A stretch of 64,000 nt of DNA from Rhodocytophaga aerolata (GTDB lineage Bacteria; Bacteroidota; Bacteroidia; Cytophagales; 172606-1), in the NCBI RefSeq assembly GCF_030503435.1, contig NZ_JAUKPO010000007.1, forward strand, positions 186,001 through 250,000. Reading direction: 5' to 3'. Under the pieces are notes generated by a model. It saw only the letters and a list, made by a program, of their open reading frames with translations. It did not search any database and was not told the origin of the DNA. The translations under genes were made by a program, and so were the position numbers. Of this stretch, positions 37,181 to 46,853 are shown piece by piece (the stretch's first letter is position 1; each line of letters starts with the position of its first letter).

Positions 37181-38875
37181 TTAGTATTTTTCGTACTCTT
37201 GATCCAAAGAATCGGAATTCATATTCAATTGCACGCCGTTTCCATGAGATGTATTCTTTGCTTGGTGTAACACATTACCCACAGATTTACTCTTGGCACT
37301 TACTTTCACTCCTGAAAATGTACGGCCTGGTTTTATTACGACAGATGAGGTATTCTTTCTGCTTATCTGGTGCGTATCAAGTTTAAAGAAAGCAATGGTC
37401 TCTTTGAGTTGCTCGGCCTGGGAAGAGAGCTCTTCGGCACTGGTGGCCATTTCTTCGGAAGCAGCTGCATTCTGCTGAATTACCTGGTTTAACTGCCCAA
37501 TGGCACTGTTGACCTGCTCTGCCCCAGAATTCTGCTCCATGGAAGAAGCCGAAATCTCCTGCACCAAACGGGCCGTCTTCTGAATGTTAGGGACAATGCT
37601 TGCCAGTAGTTTGCCCGACCGCTCAGCGATAGCCACTGAGGACTTAGACAAAGCATCAATTTCGGTAGCTGCTGCCTGGCTTCTTTCGGCTAACTTTCGC
37701 ACTTCAGCTGCCACCACAGCAAAGCCTTTGCCATGCTCTCCGGCCCGGGCTGCTTCCACAGCTGCATTCAAGGCCAGGAGATTGGTCTGTCGGGCTATCT
37801 CGCCAATGATGGTGATCTTATCGGCAATTGTTTTCATCGAGTCTACCGTTTGGTTGACTGCTAAGCTGCCTTCTTTGATATCTTCGGCAGCCTGCAGGGC
37901 AATCTTTTCGGTCTGATGGGCATTGTCTGTGTTTTGTCCGATGTTGGCGGCCATCTCTTCCATGGAAGAGGAGACTTCTTCGGCAGAGGCAGCTTGTTCG
38001 GTAGCTCCTTGCGATACCTGTCCGGAGGAGGAAGACATCTGCATACTAGCTGAAGCGATATTATCGGAGGCCGTAGTGACATATCCGATAACTTCTTTTA
38101 ATTTACCTGCCATGGTATGCAGGTGACTAAGTAATTCGCCAATTTCATCTTTTCTGGATGTGTCAATAGAAATACTCAAATCTCCTTCTGCTATGGCTCT
38201 GATAGATTCTTTGGCTTCCTTAATAGATTGAGTGATCGAGTTGATGATCCAATATGAAACTCCAATGGCTATAAATATGCTGATAGAAAGTAATGCAATC
38301 ATGTTGTTTTTTGCATCAGCATAAATCTCGTCTGATTCTGCTTTAGCTTCAGCTAATGCCTTTTCATTTTTAGTCACTATTCGTGCCATTATATCTGCTG
38401 CAGCTTTAGCAGAAATTCTTGCCGTAGTACGGGAAATTTCATAGGCTTGTGTTTTAGCAGAATCAGAGTTGATAACTACTGCTAGCCTTCTGATTTTAAC
38501 TAAATCGTTTTGATACTGACTCCAGGTGCTAGAGAAGTCATCTAGGATAGCTAAGCCTTTTTCGTCAGAAATGCTGCGTAATTTTTCTAAGCGCTCATCG
38601 AATAAGGTGTTGCGCTCATCAATCTCTTTGCTAAGGTCCTGTAATAGTTCAACATCACTGGTGAGTATAATATCTTTTTCGCGCTTAGTAATGTACTGAA
38701 TGCCCTCATTGATGCGGTTGGCTAGGTTCATCCGCTGAGCATTTACATCTACTATATAATTTAAACGATCGTTCAGAATAGACGCATTGCTGTTACCTAA
38801 ATAAAAAATGGCACCTGCCAATAAGATAAGTATAGAAAAAGCCAGAATTAGCTTTCCTTTAATGGTTAATTGCAT
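37181..38875 (-). CDS. Methyl-accepting chemotaxis protein
   Basis: A 564-residue transmembrane receptor. Helix TM1 is at about residues 9-27, a four-helix-bundle sensor domain (4HB_MCP type) at about 30-185, TM2 at about 193-213, HAMP at about 213-265 and a long signalling coiled coil to about 520. The hairpin tip that binds CheA and CheW is intact ([20 protein letters not shown] followed by [20 protein letters not shown]). The C-terminus is a basic extension ending [10 protein letters not shown], without a CheR-binding NWETF pentapeptide. It is the only canonical MCP in the window and is probably the receptor wired to this operon. Confidence 0.95.
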   Translation of the reverse strand: MQLTIKGKLILAFSILILLAGAIFYLGNSNASILNDRLNYIVDVNAQRMNLANRINEGIQYITKREKDIILTSDVELLQDLSKEIDERNTLFDERLEKLRSISDEKGLAILDDFSSTWSQYQNDLVKIRRLAVVINSDSAKTQAYEISRTTARISAKAAADIMARIVTKNEKALAEAKAESDEIYADAKNNMIALLSISIFIAIGVSYWIINSITQSIKEAKESIRAIAEGDLSISIDTSRKDEIGELLSHLHTMAGKLKEVIGYVTTASDNIASASMQMSSSSGQVSQGATEQAASAEEVSSSMEEMAANIGQNTDNAHQTEKIALQAAEDIKEGSLAVNQTVDSMKTIADKITIIGEIARQTNLLALNAAVEAARAGEHGKGFAVVAAEVRKLAERSQAAATEIDALSKSSVAIAERSGKLLASIVPNIQKTARLVQEISASSMEQNSGAEQVNSAIGQLNQVIQQNAAASEEMATSAEELSSQAEQLKETIAFFKLDTHQISRKNTSSVVIKPGRTFSGVKVSAKSKSVGNVLHQAKNTSHGNGVQLNMNSDSLDQEYEKY

Positions 38876-38926
38876 GATAGTTAACTGAGTATAAGATACA
38901 AAAATGAGAGAAACTGCCGGATAGCC

Positions 38927-39427
38927 TTAGGCAATTGTAGGCAGAGCCAGAGATTCTTTTACTGTAACGAGCTCATCAGAAGAAAACACTTTGTCTAAAT
39001 GGAGCAGCATAATGAATTGTTCATCCGTTTTTACCATTCCTTCAATAAACTCTGACTTGTATTTACTGCCTATGCTTGGAGCTGGCTTTATTTCATCGTC
39101 GCTTATCTCAAATACTTCCTGTACAGTATCTACCAAGGCGCCTAATATAAATGTTTCAGTATCCATTTGTATGTTCAATACCATAATACAGGTATTTACT
39201 GTATCAGTAGTGGCTGTCATGCCAAATTTCAACCGTGTATCTATAACAGGCAGAACACTGCCACGCAGATTCAGCACACCCCGCATATAGAGAGGAGACT
39301 TTGGTACTTTGGTAATTTTAGGCACTTCCAGTATCTCTATTACTTTTGCAACGCTTGCTGCAAACACTTCTTCGCCTAATTTGAATGAAAGGTAAGATTG
39401 AGCGATGGTTACTTGTTCGTTATTCAT
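38927..39427 (-). CDS. cheW: Chemotaxis coupling protein CheW
   Basis: A 166-residue scaffold that links the MCP to CheA. The two SH3-like subdomains show LSFKLGEEVFAASVAKVIEI, the arginine-containing loop MRGVLNLRGSVLPVIDTRLK, ETFILGALVDTVQEVFEISD and MLLHLDKVFSSDEL. Length and motifs are normal. Its first 8 bases overlap the end of cheA, which favours matched translation of the two partners. Confidence 0.95.
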   Translation of the reverse strand: MNNEQVTIAQSYLSFKLGEEVFAASVAKVIEILEVPKITKVPKSPLYMRGVLNLRGSVLPVIDTRLKFGMTATTDTVNTCIMVLNIQMDTETFILGALVDTVQEVFEISDDEIKPAPSIGSKYKSEFIEGMVKTDEQFIMLLHLDKVFSSDELVTVKESLALPTIA

Positions 39428-41468
39428 AACTTAATATATTTACTGTCTCTGATTTCAAAAATTGATTAATCATTTTATTTATATCCATAACCAGGGCAAT
39501 AGTGCCATCGCCCAGAATGGTGGCACCAGATATATGATCCTGGTTTTTATATAACTTTCCCAAAGGTTTTAATACAGCCTGGTACTCTCCAATAACAGCA
39601 TCTATTACTAAGCCTACTCTTTTTTCTTCATACTTTATTACTACAATCTGCTCTATAGTATGGTTAGTAAGACTCATATTAAACTCTTTGCGCAAATAAA
39701 AAAAAGGTACTTTTTCGCCATCTAGCGTAATGAGATTGTTAAATTTATCTACTAGTTGTGTATGTTCAGCTTCGTAGCATTTATCTACCAATGCTAAAGG
39801 CACTACAAAATGGGTGTTTTCGATTTTTACCAGAAGCCCATCAATAATAGACAGGGTAAGAGGTAATTTAATAGTAATGGTCGTACCTATGTTTACCTTA
39901 GATTGTAAGAAAACTTCGCCCCGGAGTTCGGTAATTTTCCGCTTCACTACATCCATGCCAACACCTCTTCCGGATACATCTGTTATCTGATCGGCGGTAG
40001 AGAAACCCGGTAAAAACAATAGGTCTATCGTTTCTGCTTCCGAAAGATGGGCATCAGCAGTAATTAAACCTTTAGCGATGGCTTTGCTGCGGATTTTCTG
40101 TAGGTTTATTCCTCCTCCATCATCTGAGATTTGAATATGCACATTGGTACCAGAGTAAAAGGCTTTTAATAGAATTTTACCTTGTGCAGGTTTGCCATTT
40201 TTTATCCGTACTTCTGCCGGCTCAATTCCATGATCGATACTATTTCTTAGAATATGCAATAAGGGATCGGCCAGACTTTCAATAATAGATTTATCTAATT
40301 CTGTCTCGGCACCTTCCGTAACTAGTATGATATCTTTATGAAGTTCAGCTGAAAGGTCTCTTACTAAACGCTGAAATCGGAGTAAGATAGTTTCCAGTGG
40401 AACCAGGCAAATACTAAATGTATTGTCGCGTAACTGGCGCGAAATTTTTTCAATGTTCTCAGCGATAGAAACAAGCTCCGGAATAGAATTTTGCTCAGAA
40501 AATAAGCTTAGCCTGGCTTGGGTTGTAACCAATTCACTGACTAAATTCATTAAATCGTCTAATTTCTCAGACGCAACCCGTATGCTGGAAACAAGTTGCT
40601 CTTTGGCTACAGCGGATGTGGGTTCGTCTTCACCTTTTTTTTTTGAAGATGTGACGACTTGTTCTCCTGCATTGATCTTATTATTTGCGGATGGTTTTGC
40701 AGTAGTATAATTAGGTAAAGTATTGTTTATAGATAAACTATTGGTAGCGAGTTCTTCTATTTTAATCTCACATTCATCTTCTACAAAAATAAACACATCT
40801 TTAATTGCATTTATATCTAGCTGTGTAGTAAGGTATATCTCCCAATAAATGTAGCACTTAGCTATAGCAAATGAATCTAATGTTGGAATATCCTTCAGGT
40901 GAGCTGTTACTTTGGCTTCTCCCAGGTTGCTTAACTCATCTAGTAAGTATAAGGGATTGGTTCCGTTGATTAATATATCTGCATGTGGCTGGAATATAAT
41001 ATGATACGTGTTTTGAACCGCCTTGGCTGAATTATCATTTTCCGTCTTTTGTTCGGTTAGCTCATTTTGAGATAGCTGAGCGGTATCTGCTTGATTGATT
41101 AAGCGGTGTATCTGCTCCATTACCTGCTCATGTGCCAGGGCTGCCGTAGCATTGGTAAGATGCGGATCGGTAAGTAATACCTTAAAATGATCCAGAGAAG
41201 TAAACGTTATGGAGAGTAGTTCTTTTGTAACAGGCCGCTTACCTTCTCTTATAAAATCATATATGGTTTCGAGGTGGTGCGTAACGGCCCCCATTTTCTC
41301 AAACCCAAACATGCTGCTATTTCCTTTCAAGGTATGCATTACCCGGAAGACCTTCTCTACAAGGCTTTTATCTCCGGTGTTTTGTTCAAGGGAGAGAAGT
41401 GTTTTTTCTAAGGTGGCAATGAGGTCATTTGCTTCCTCAATAAACTTTGCCTGAAACTGATCCATCAT
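39420..41468 (-). CDS. cheA: Chemotaxis histidine kinase CheA
   Basis: A 682-residue kinase. P1 (HPt) has H45 in FRVMHTLKGNSSMFGF. A P2-like region (about 150-245) is followed by a low-complexity linker, the P3 dimerisation helices (about 285-350, VASEKLDDLMNLVSELVTTQ), the P4 ATPase domain (HILRNSIDHGIEPAEVR, DDGGGINLQKI, GFSTADQITDVSGRGVGMDV) and P5, the CheW-like regulatory domain (about 545-675). All catalytic boxes are present. It overlaps cheY by 4 bases and cheW by 8. The start may be either of two consecutive Met codons. Confidence 0.96.
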   Translation of the reverse strand: MMDQFQAKFIEEANDLIATLEKTLLSLEQNTGDKSLVEKVFRVMHTLKGNSSMFGFEKMGAVTHHLETIYDFIREGKRPVTKELLSITFTSLDHFKVLLTDPHLTNATAALAHEQVMEQIHRLINQADTAQLSQNELTEQKTENDNSAKAVQNTYHIIFQPHADILINGTNPLYLLDELSNLGEAKVTAHLKDIPTLDSFAIAKCYIYWEIYLTTQLDINAIKDVFIFVEDECEIKIEELATNSLSINNTLPNYTTAKPSANNKINAGEQVVTSSKKKGEDEPTSAVAKEQLVSSIRVASEKLDDLMNLVSELVTTQARLSLFSEQNSIPELVSIAENIEKISRQLRDNTFSICLVPLETILLRFQRLVRDLSAELHKDIILVTEGAETELDKSIIESLADPLLHILRNSIDHGIEPAEVRIKNGKPAQGKILLKAFYSGTNVHIQISDDGGGINLQKIRSKAIAKGLITADAHLSEAETIDLLFLPGFSTADQITDVSGRGVGMDVVKRKITELRGEVFLQSKVNIGTTITIKLPLTLSIIDGLLVKIENTHFVVPLALVDKCYEAEHTQLVDKFNNLITLDGEKVPFFYLRKEFNMSLTNHTIEQIVVIKYEEKRVGLVIDAVIGEYQAVLKPLGKLYKNQDHISGATILGDGTIALVMDINKMINQFLKSETVNILSYE

Positions 41469-41830
41469 CTGATTAACTTTTGCACTACAGCCAATAATTT
41501 ATCTTGTACAAAGGGTTTTACTATCCAACCGGTAGCGCCAGCAGCTTTAGCTTCTTCTTTTTTGGCTGTCTGAGATTCTGTGGTCAGAAGCAATATGGGT
41601 ACATATTGGTAGGTTTCCTTTGCCCGGATTTCTTTTATTAAGCCGATACCATCCATATGGGGCATGTGAAAATCAGTAATAACCAGATGTATGTCTGTGC
41701 CATTCAAATGCTTAAGTGCATCCCTTCCATCTACACCGATTAACACTTTGTAGCCGGCATTTTCTAATGTAAAGTTTACTACGTCCCGTATACTTTCTGA
41801 ATCATCTACTATCAAAATAGTCTTTTCCAT
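41465..41830 (-). CDS. cheY: CheY-type single-domain response regulator
   Basis: A 121-residue receiver domain and nothing else. Key residues are visible: acidic pocket D9/D10 (ILIVDDSESIRD), phospho-acceptor D53 (LVITDFHMPHMDG), T83 in LLTTES and K105 in WIVKPF. The closest pattern is the CheY-like subgroup that reads GATGWIVKPF, common next to CheA. It is the likely phosphate acceptor of the CheA encoded directly downstream and overlaps that gene by 4 bases. How the signal reaches a motor or gliding machine is not visible here. Confidence 0.95.
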   Translation of the reverse strand: MEKTILIVDDSESIRDVVNFTLENAGYKVLIGVDGRDALKHLNGTDIHLVITDFHMPHMDGIGLIKEIRAKETYQYVPILLLTTESQTAKKEEAKAAGATGWIVKPFVQDKLLAVVQKLIR

Positions 41831-41867
41831 ACTCTTATGCTTGTCTATTTATTTTTTGTATAGCCTG

Positions 41868-42194
41868 TTAGTTAACCATAGCCGGAAAGTCAGCTAAGCC
41901 ACCATGTTCCATTACATTAGTAATCTCTACTGGTAGTTCTACTTTACAGGTAATGCGTTTTTGCTGGGAAAGGGCCGTTTGCTTGGCAGAAAGCAGCAGC
42001 TGAATGCAGGCCAGATCCAGGTTTATAATATTTTTTAATTCGATGGTGATTTCATCGTACTGCTTGATTATGTCTTTTACTTCTGCTGTTAATTCATGCA
42101 GGTTTTTCAACACCAACTCTCCTTCAAGAGTAAGATTAACACGCTTGGTATGTTCATCAATCTGGGGAGTAATAGAAATCTGTATGTTCTTCAT
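41868..42194 (-). CDS. STAS-domain protein lacking the usual serine
   Basis: A 108-residue single STAS domain, similar in layout to anti-sigma-factor antagonists (VNLTLEGELVLKNLHELTAE, then NIINLDLACIQLLLSAKQTA). In SpoIIAA-type proteins the loop after the conserved Asp has a phosphorylatable Ser or Thr (D-S-S/T-G). Here it reads D60-L-A62-C-I-Q, so no serine is present. The protein may therefore bind partners constitutively, as a structural part of the Che complex. It lies between the CheZ-like gene and cheY, with gaps of 23 and 37 bases. Confidence 0.8.
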   Translation of the reverse strand: MKNIQISITPQIDEHTKRVNLTLEGELVLKNLHELTAEVKDIIKQYDEITIELKNIINLDLACIQLLLSAKQTALSQQKRITCKVELPVEITNVMEHGGLADFPAMVN

Positions 42195-42217
42195 TTGTTT
42201 GCGTTAATAAGAGCGTA

Positions 42218-43132
42218 TCAAAATAATTCTAAATTATCGTCCGAGGAATCCTGGTTATTTTCTGTCACCTGATTTTCACTTGAACTTGCTTCTGCTTCGA
42301 GTACTTTGCGGTGTATAGCTCTTTCACTTTCCATGGTGTATAAATTCTGAAGCTGAGCCAGAACTTCTTTATGTGTATCTGTTTTGATGCCTGATACCTT
42401 GCCTGTAAAAATTTTCTGTAACTGTGTATTGATGGCCTCTACTTCTGAAGAAAATGCATTGCAAGAAGTAATCTCTGTTAACAAATGGGTAATTTGCCGG
42501 ATAAGTTGTTTGGTCAGTGCAGAGGCATTTGCCAGTTTTGCTTTAGTTTCGGCAACTTCTTGCTGAGCTAGTAAAGTAACTTTCTCATCTATATAGTTGC
42601 TGTTTACCTGTACACCTTTCAGGTTTGCTTTTATACCTGCAAACGCATTCTGATAATCCTGATTGGTTTGTTCGAGCTGGGCAGCATGCAGTTTGGTAAT
42701 TTCAGAAAGGATAGATACATATTTTATTTCCTTTTCATGAGTTACACAGGCGTTTTGTTGAATCAGCAGTAACTCTTCAATAATTTCATTGATGGTTTGC
42801 TGTATATGTTCCAGCTTTTGCCGCACAATGTCATCAAATTGAATGACAGTAATAATATTGCTCATGTGCAGTAAGCTCTCTTTCGCTTCTTTGATAGGAA
42901 GCATTTGCACTGAATTGATGTCAGTAGCGGCTTCTCCTAACAACTCATGTATAGCATGCACCTGCTTATAATAATTTCTGGTAGCTATACTCAAACTTTT
43001 AAAATTCTCCGATGAATTCTCATATAAGGCTTGAATCCTGGTATTGCATAGCTGAAATACATGAATCAATTCGGCAACAGAGTATACTGAATGCGAAAAC
43101 TGGAGGTGTATATGGGTATTATTTTCAGCCAT
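42218..43132 (-). CDS. Coiled-coil protein, candidate CheZ-like phosphatase
   Basis: A 304-residue, almost entirely helical protein with no family that I can name for certain. Two features recall CheZ. First, residues 98-105 read QFDDIVRQ: D101 and Q105 have the spacing and context of the CheZ catalytic Asp-x3-Gln (FQDLTGQ in E. coli). Second, the C-terminus is a long flexible acidic tail ending SSDDNLELF, much like the CheY-binding tail of CheZ (VDDLLDSLGF). Helices of about residues 10-120 and 125-250 could form a long hairpin. The position, two genes before cheY, fits a CheY-P phosphatase, and no CheC, CheX or FliY is seen. Alternative: a structural coiled-coil adaptor. Confidence 0.5.
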   Translation of the reverse strand: MAENNTHIHLQFSHSVYSVAELIHVFQLCNTRIQALYENSSENFKSLSIATRNYYKQVHAIHELLGEAATDINSVQMLPIKEAKESLLHMSNIITVIQFDDIVRQKLEHIQQTINEIIEELLLIQQNACVTHEKEIKYVSILSEITKLHAAQLEQTNQDYQNAFAGIKANLKGVQVNSNYIDEKVTLLAQQEVAETKAKLANASALTKQLIRQITHLLTEITSCNAFSSEVEAINTQLQKIFTGKVSGIKTDTHKEVLAQLQNLYTMESERAIHRKVLEAEASSSENQVTENNQDSSDDNLELF

Positions 43133-43186
43133 TACTTACTGGATTAAAAAAATGAAGTATATGAAGTAGTGCCAGTTTTATAAGTA

Positions 43187-46100
43187 TTAAAATAATTCTA
43201 CAGAAATCTTCTGAACAAAGAGTGTGTACGTATGCTCTTCGCCGTGTTTGGCTTGGGTAAGTGTAAGCAACACCGCTACATCTTCGCCATCTTTATCTGT
43301 GAAGGATACTTCTGTACGAATACCGATATCTTTTATAGTATCCTTATCTGAAAAAATTACTTTGGAAGATCCGTCATCCAGTCCGTTGTCCACAAACTTT
43401 ATAGGCATGAGCAGTGTAATGCTTCTTCTGAGAACCTCTGCTCTCGAAATACGCCAGATATCTTCAGCTGCTTTGTTGAAAAATTCTACTGTTCCCCGGT
43501 GATTAAAGGCAACTACCCCATCTACACATCCTTCTAAAATAGCTGTATTTTTAGCTTTTTCAGCTTCCAAATCTTTAATCTGGATCTTCATTTCTGCTTT
43601 GGCCTCCTCAAGTTTCTTGCTGAGTGTCCGCTGGAGTTCTTCCAATTCAGCAGTGTATTTGCGAAGCTTTTCTCCCTGCTGGCTTAATTCCTGTGCCTGT
43701 TTCTTAGCCTCAAGTTCCAGATGCTTTTCTGAAGTGATATCCTGTACAAACTTTATAATTCTGCTGGGCTTCCCATCAATATCCAGAATGACATTATATA
43801 TCCCTCTAACCCATATTTCCTTACCCGATTTAGTATTACGGATAAAGTCACCCGAAACAAATTCATTGTTGTTCAGTTTTTGCCACAGCTGCTTATACTC
43901 AGGCATATTCCTGCGGACAGCACTTACAAAGATGCTATGGTGTTTGCCCTGGATTTCTTCCAGTGAATATTCCATAAGCTTTAAGAAGTTCTCGTTGGCC
44001 TGTAGAATATTGCCCTGCATAGTGAACTCTACCACACAATTAGATTTACTGATAGCTTCCAGTTTCGAGTTATATTCCAGGTTTTTAATTTTGGTATCGG
44101 TAATGTTGGCTTGTACAGAAATAAATTTATCAATATCGCCTTTCTCAGTAAACACCGGATTAATAGATAGAGAAATCCAGTAAGTTTCCTGCTGCTTATT
44201 GTAGTTGAGTACTTCTCCTGTAAATGGCTTTTTTTCCTGAATACATTTCCGCATGGCCAGTACAGTTTCCTGGTTGGTATCTGGGCCTTGCAGCAAACTG
44301 CCGGGAGTTTTATTCAGCACATCTTCCAGCGTATAGCCAGTCATTCGTGTAAATCCTTCGTTTACGAATTCTATTTGACCATCTTTGTTAGTAATGATTA
44401 CAGAGTTATCGGTGTTATCGGCTACAAGCGACAATCTTCTGGCCTGTATTTCATCCCGCTTTTTTTCGGTAATGTCGTGCGCCAGGTGAATAATTTTATA
44501 AGGATTTCCCGACTTATCTAATACAGGTGTATAGGAGCCGCTTATCCATCGTTCTTTGCCAGTTTTAGTGTAATTCTTTTCATCGCCTGCTTTAATTACC
44601 CCCCTTTTTAGCTCCTGCCAAAGCTGGCTGTATTCTTCTGAACGCATATATTGCTTGTCTGAAAACAAGCCATGGTGTTCGCCTTTAATTTCTTCCAGGC
44701 TATAATTCATTAAGCGGCAAAAGTTTTCGTTAGCTGTCAGTACAAACCCATTCAAATCGAATTCTACCGTCAGTAACGTATTGTTAATAGAGGTAAACAA
44801 ACCGGTAAGTTCTACCTCTTTCCGCTGCATTTCTTCTTGTGTTGAATTGAGTTCCTCCAGGTTTTGCCGCATTACTTCTTCCTGCTGGCGCATCTGGTCA
44901 TTTAACCGGCGGGCATCGGATAATAATTTCTTGGTCCGTTCATTTGTTTTAACAGTAGAAAGCGTAGAGGCAATACTTTCAGAAAGTTTTTCTACATATT
45001 CAATCTCATATGGAGCAAATTCTTTGAAAGAAGCCAATTCAATTACACCATGTACTTCTTCATTCACTTTGAGAGGCACAAGCAGCATGCAAGTCGGATT
45101 AGCTTTACCTAGGCCGGACGTAATGGTAACAAAGTCTTGCGGAATATCTGTTAGGTACACGGTGTCTTTATCCCGGTATACCTGTCCTACTAAGCCTTCG
45201 CCTGGTTCTACTCTTCGTTTGAGGTGTTTTTTACGGTTCCAGGCATATGCAGCAAGTAGTTCTAAGTATACATTTTCTTGCTCTTCTTGTGTAATGAAGA
45301 TAGCGCCCTGATTAGCCTGCAAATACTTTATTAAATCTATAATTATTTTTTCGGCCAGGTGCTCAATAGTGTCGCTGTTAGATCTGAGTAACTCTCCGAA
45401 TTTGGCCATACCCTCGGTAGCCCATATTCTTTTTCGGTCTTCTGCTGAAATTTTTTGAAGTTTTTCGCGCATAGTTACCAGCGATTGCCCAAGTTTATCG
45501 CCTTCGCCTAACTGGGTGTATTGTATCGTAAAATCTCCTTCGCCAATTTTCTCAGCAAAATCAGATAATTGAAGCTGGTTTTGTGTAACTCTGTTTAATG
45601 ACTGAGCAATTTTGCCTAGTTCATCGTTAGCTTCATAGGCTATTATATGAGATAAATCACCTGAAGCTGCCCGTACAGAAACTTCGGCAATTTGCTGAAT
45701 GGGAGTCTTAAAGAACTTTTCTAACAGAAGATAAACAAAACCTATCATAGCTAACATAACAATAGCTAGTAAGGCCATGGCCATATGCATCCATTGCGTA
45801 TGTCTGGTGCTGAGCTCCTGAAAATGAGTATTTAGTTCCCATGTCTGCTTTTCGAGGTTGCTCAAAATGTCTTGTATAGATGCCTGTTGATTAGCCGATT
45901 TCATGGAGGCATTTCTCTGAGATTCCTGCTTATACTGGCTCCAAAGCTTATCTATTGTACGCAACAACTTGCTTGCTTTCTTATCTTCATCATCGGCCTG
46001 CGGTAGTACATAGAGGGTATTGGCTACTTTCCCCCCCTGTAGTAAAGCTACCTGAGCTGACTGGAATAAAAAGCTGTTATTTTGGATGAGTTGTGCAGAT

Positions 46101-46312
46101 TGAGCAGTTGAATTAGCATTAGGAGGGGTACTGGCAGACAGTAATTTCAGGATCATTGCTTGCCGCTCAGTTACTGATAGCAAGTTTCCGTATTGTACTT
46201 GTTTGGTATACATCCGGTTCAAAAAATACCCGGAAACACTACCTATAATGGCTATTAAAACAATTACTACACTTTGCTTAACCCCAACATTAAAGTCTTT
46301 ATATTTTTTCAT
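43187..46312 (-). CDS. HAMP-GAF-multi-PAS sensor without output domain
   Basis: A 1041-residue membrane sensor, first gene of the chemotaxis operon. TM1 (about residues 13-30), a periplasmic helical domain (about 31-174) and TM2 (about 175-197) lead to one or two HAMP-like units (about 198-290), then a GAF domain (about 315-455; EPGEGLVGQVYRDKDTVYLT). A coiled coil is followed by three PAS/PAC units (about 505-630, 635-760, 765-890) with repeated FCRLMNYSLEEIKGEHHGLF-like cores, another coiled coil and a fourth PAS (about 935-1041). No MCP hairpin, HisKA/HATPase or receiver follows, so the output is unclear. It may act by protein contact with CheA/CheW or with the CheZ-like protein. Confidence 0.88.
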   Translation of the reverse strand: MKKYKDFNVGVKQSVVIVLIAIIGSVSGYFLNRMYTKQVQYGNLLSVTERQAMILKLLSASTPPNANSTAQSAQLIQNNSFLFQSAQVALLQGGKVANTLYVLPQADDEDKKASKLLRTIDKLWSQYKQESQRNASMKSANQQASIQDILSNLEKQTWELNTHFQELSTRHTQWMHMAMALLAIVMLAMIGFVYLLLEKFFKTPIQQIAEVSVRAASGDLSHIIAYEANDELGKIAQSLNRVTQNQLQLSDFAEKIGEGDFTIQYTQLGEGDKLGQSLVTMREKLQKISAEDRKRIWATEGMAKFGELLRSNSDTIEHLAEKIIIDLIKYLQANQGAIFITQEEQENVYLELLAAYAWNRKKHLKRRVEPGEGLVGQVYRDKDTVYLTDIPQDFVTITSGLGKANPTCMLLVPLKVNEEVHGVIELASFKEFAPYEIEYVEKLSESIASTLSTVKTNERTKKLLSDARRLNDQMRQQEEVMRQNLEELNSTQEEMQRKEVELTGLFTSINNTLLTVEFDLNGFVLTANENFCRLMNYSLEEIKGEHHGLFSDKQYMRSEEYSQLWQELKRGVIKAGDEKNYTKTGKERWISGSYTPVLDKSGNPYKIIHLAHDITEKKRDEIQARRLSLVADNTDNSVIITNKDGQIEFVNEGFTRMTGYTLEDVLNKTPGSLLQGPDTNQETVLAMRKCIQEKKPFTGEVLNYNKQQETYWISLSINPVFTEKGDIDKFISVQANITDTKIKNLEYNSKLEAISKSNCVVEFTMQGNILQANENFLKLMEYSLEEIQGKHHSIFVSAVRRNMPEYKQLWQKLNNNEFVSGDFIRNTKSGKEIWVRGIYNVILDIDGKPSRIIKFVQDITSEKHLELEAKKQAQELSQQGEKLRKYTAELEELQRTLSKKLEEAKAEMKIQIKDLEAEKAKNTAILEGCVDGVVAFNHRGTVEFFNKAAEDIWRISRAEVLRRSITLLMPIKFVDNGLDDGSSKVIFSDKDTIKDIGIRTEVSFTDKDGEDVAVLLTLTQAKHGEEHTYTLFVQKISVELF

Positions 46313-46853
46313 CTGCTTGTATGAATGATAAATTAAGCCAACTCTTTTTAAATAATTTTTGCAATAACTTTTAGCAACGATTATGAATATGGATTATTCA
46401 GCAGATATGAACCAAAAATTGCTTGCACGTACCAACATTTACCTCTAGCTAAAAAAATTATAATTACAAGATTGAGGAAAAAAATAGACTTGCCTGATGC
46501 GGATGGTTTTAAAACAATGCAGATGTAATAGTCTATGGCAGTTTAACGGTTACTTTTCTTTACCTTACTGTCAAGCGATGGCTTAAAGCAAGGCACTAGC
46601 GTAGCTTAAAATTGTTTTTAAGCTAAAATAGCCACGCTCAAATTCTGAACTTACCTGACTGCCTGGTAGGATGTATTGGCAAAGGAACATAAAGCACTAG
46701 TAGTTAGTGTAATGTTTGGCGGAGTAGCTACTGGACAAAGGCTTAGAAAAGAAAATAATATCAGCAAACCTTTGTAAGTAATTGAAAATATTTATGCTAA
46801 ATAGAAGTAAGTCCGGCTTATACTAGTATAAAAAAATAGAGTAATAAGCTGAT
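46313..46853. other. 541-base intergenic region between panC and the Che operon
   Basis: No gene is supported. It should carry the chemotaxis-operon promoter at its left edge, although I found no perfect TAnnTTTG box. It also holds a 10-bp hairpin at 46602-46625. On the plus strand a short open stretch (46670-46777) encodes MFGGVATGQRLRKENN near its end; it is too short to call a gene and may be a remnant. Confidence 0.4.
46602..46625. terminator. Hairpin downstream of panC
   Basis: TAGCTTAAAA (46602-46611) and TTTTAAGCTA (46616-46625) form a perfect 10-bp stem with a 4-base loop. It is about 230 bases beyond the panC stop codon and lacks a following T-run, so its role as a terminator is uncertain. 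Confidence 0.35.

Noticed and set aside
43599-44183. A 194-codon plus-strand open frame antisense to the PAS sensor.
   Set aside because: The sensor reading frame has clear PAS domains; the antisense product is Ser/Leu-rich, with no domain.
46670-46777. A short open stretch ending in MFGGVATGQRLRKENN and a stop.
   Set aside because: Only about 35 codons without a proper start, promoter or hit that I can name. It could be a gene remnant but cannot be supported.
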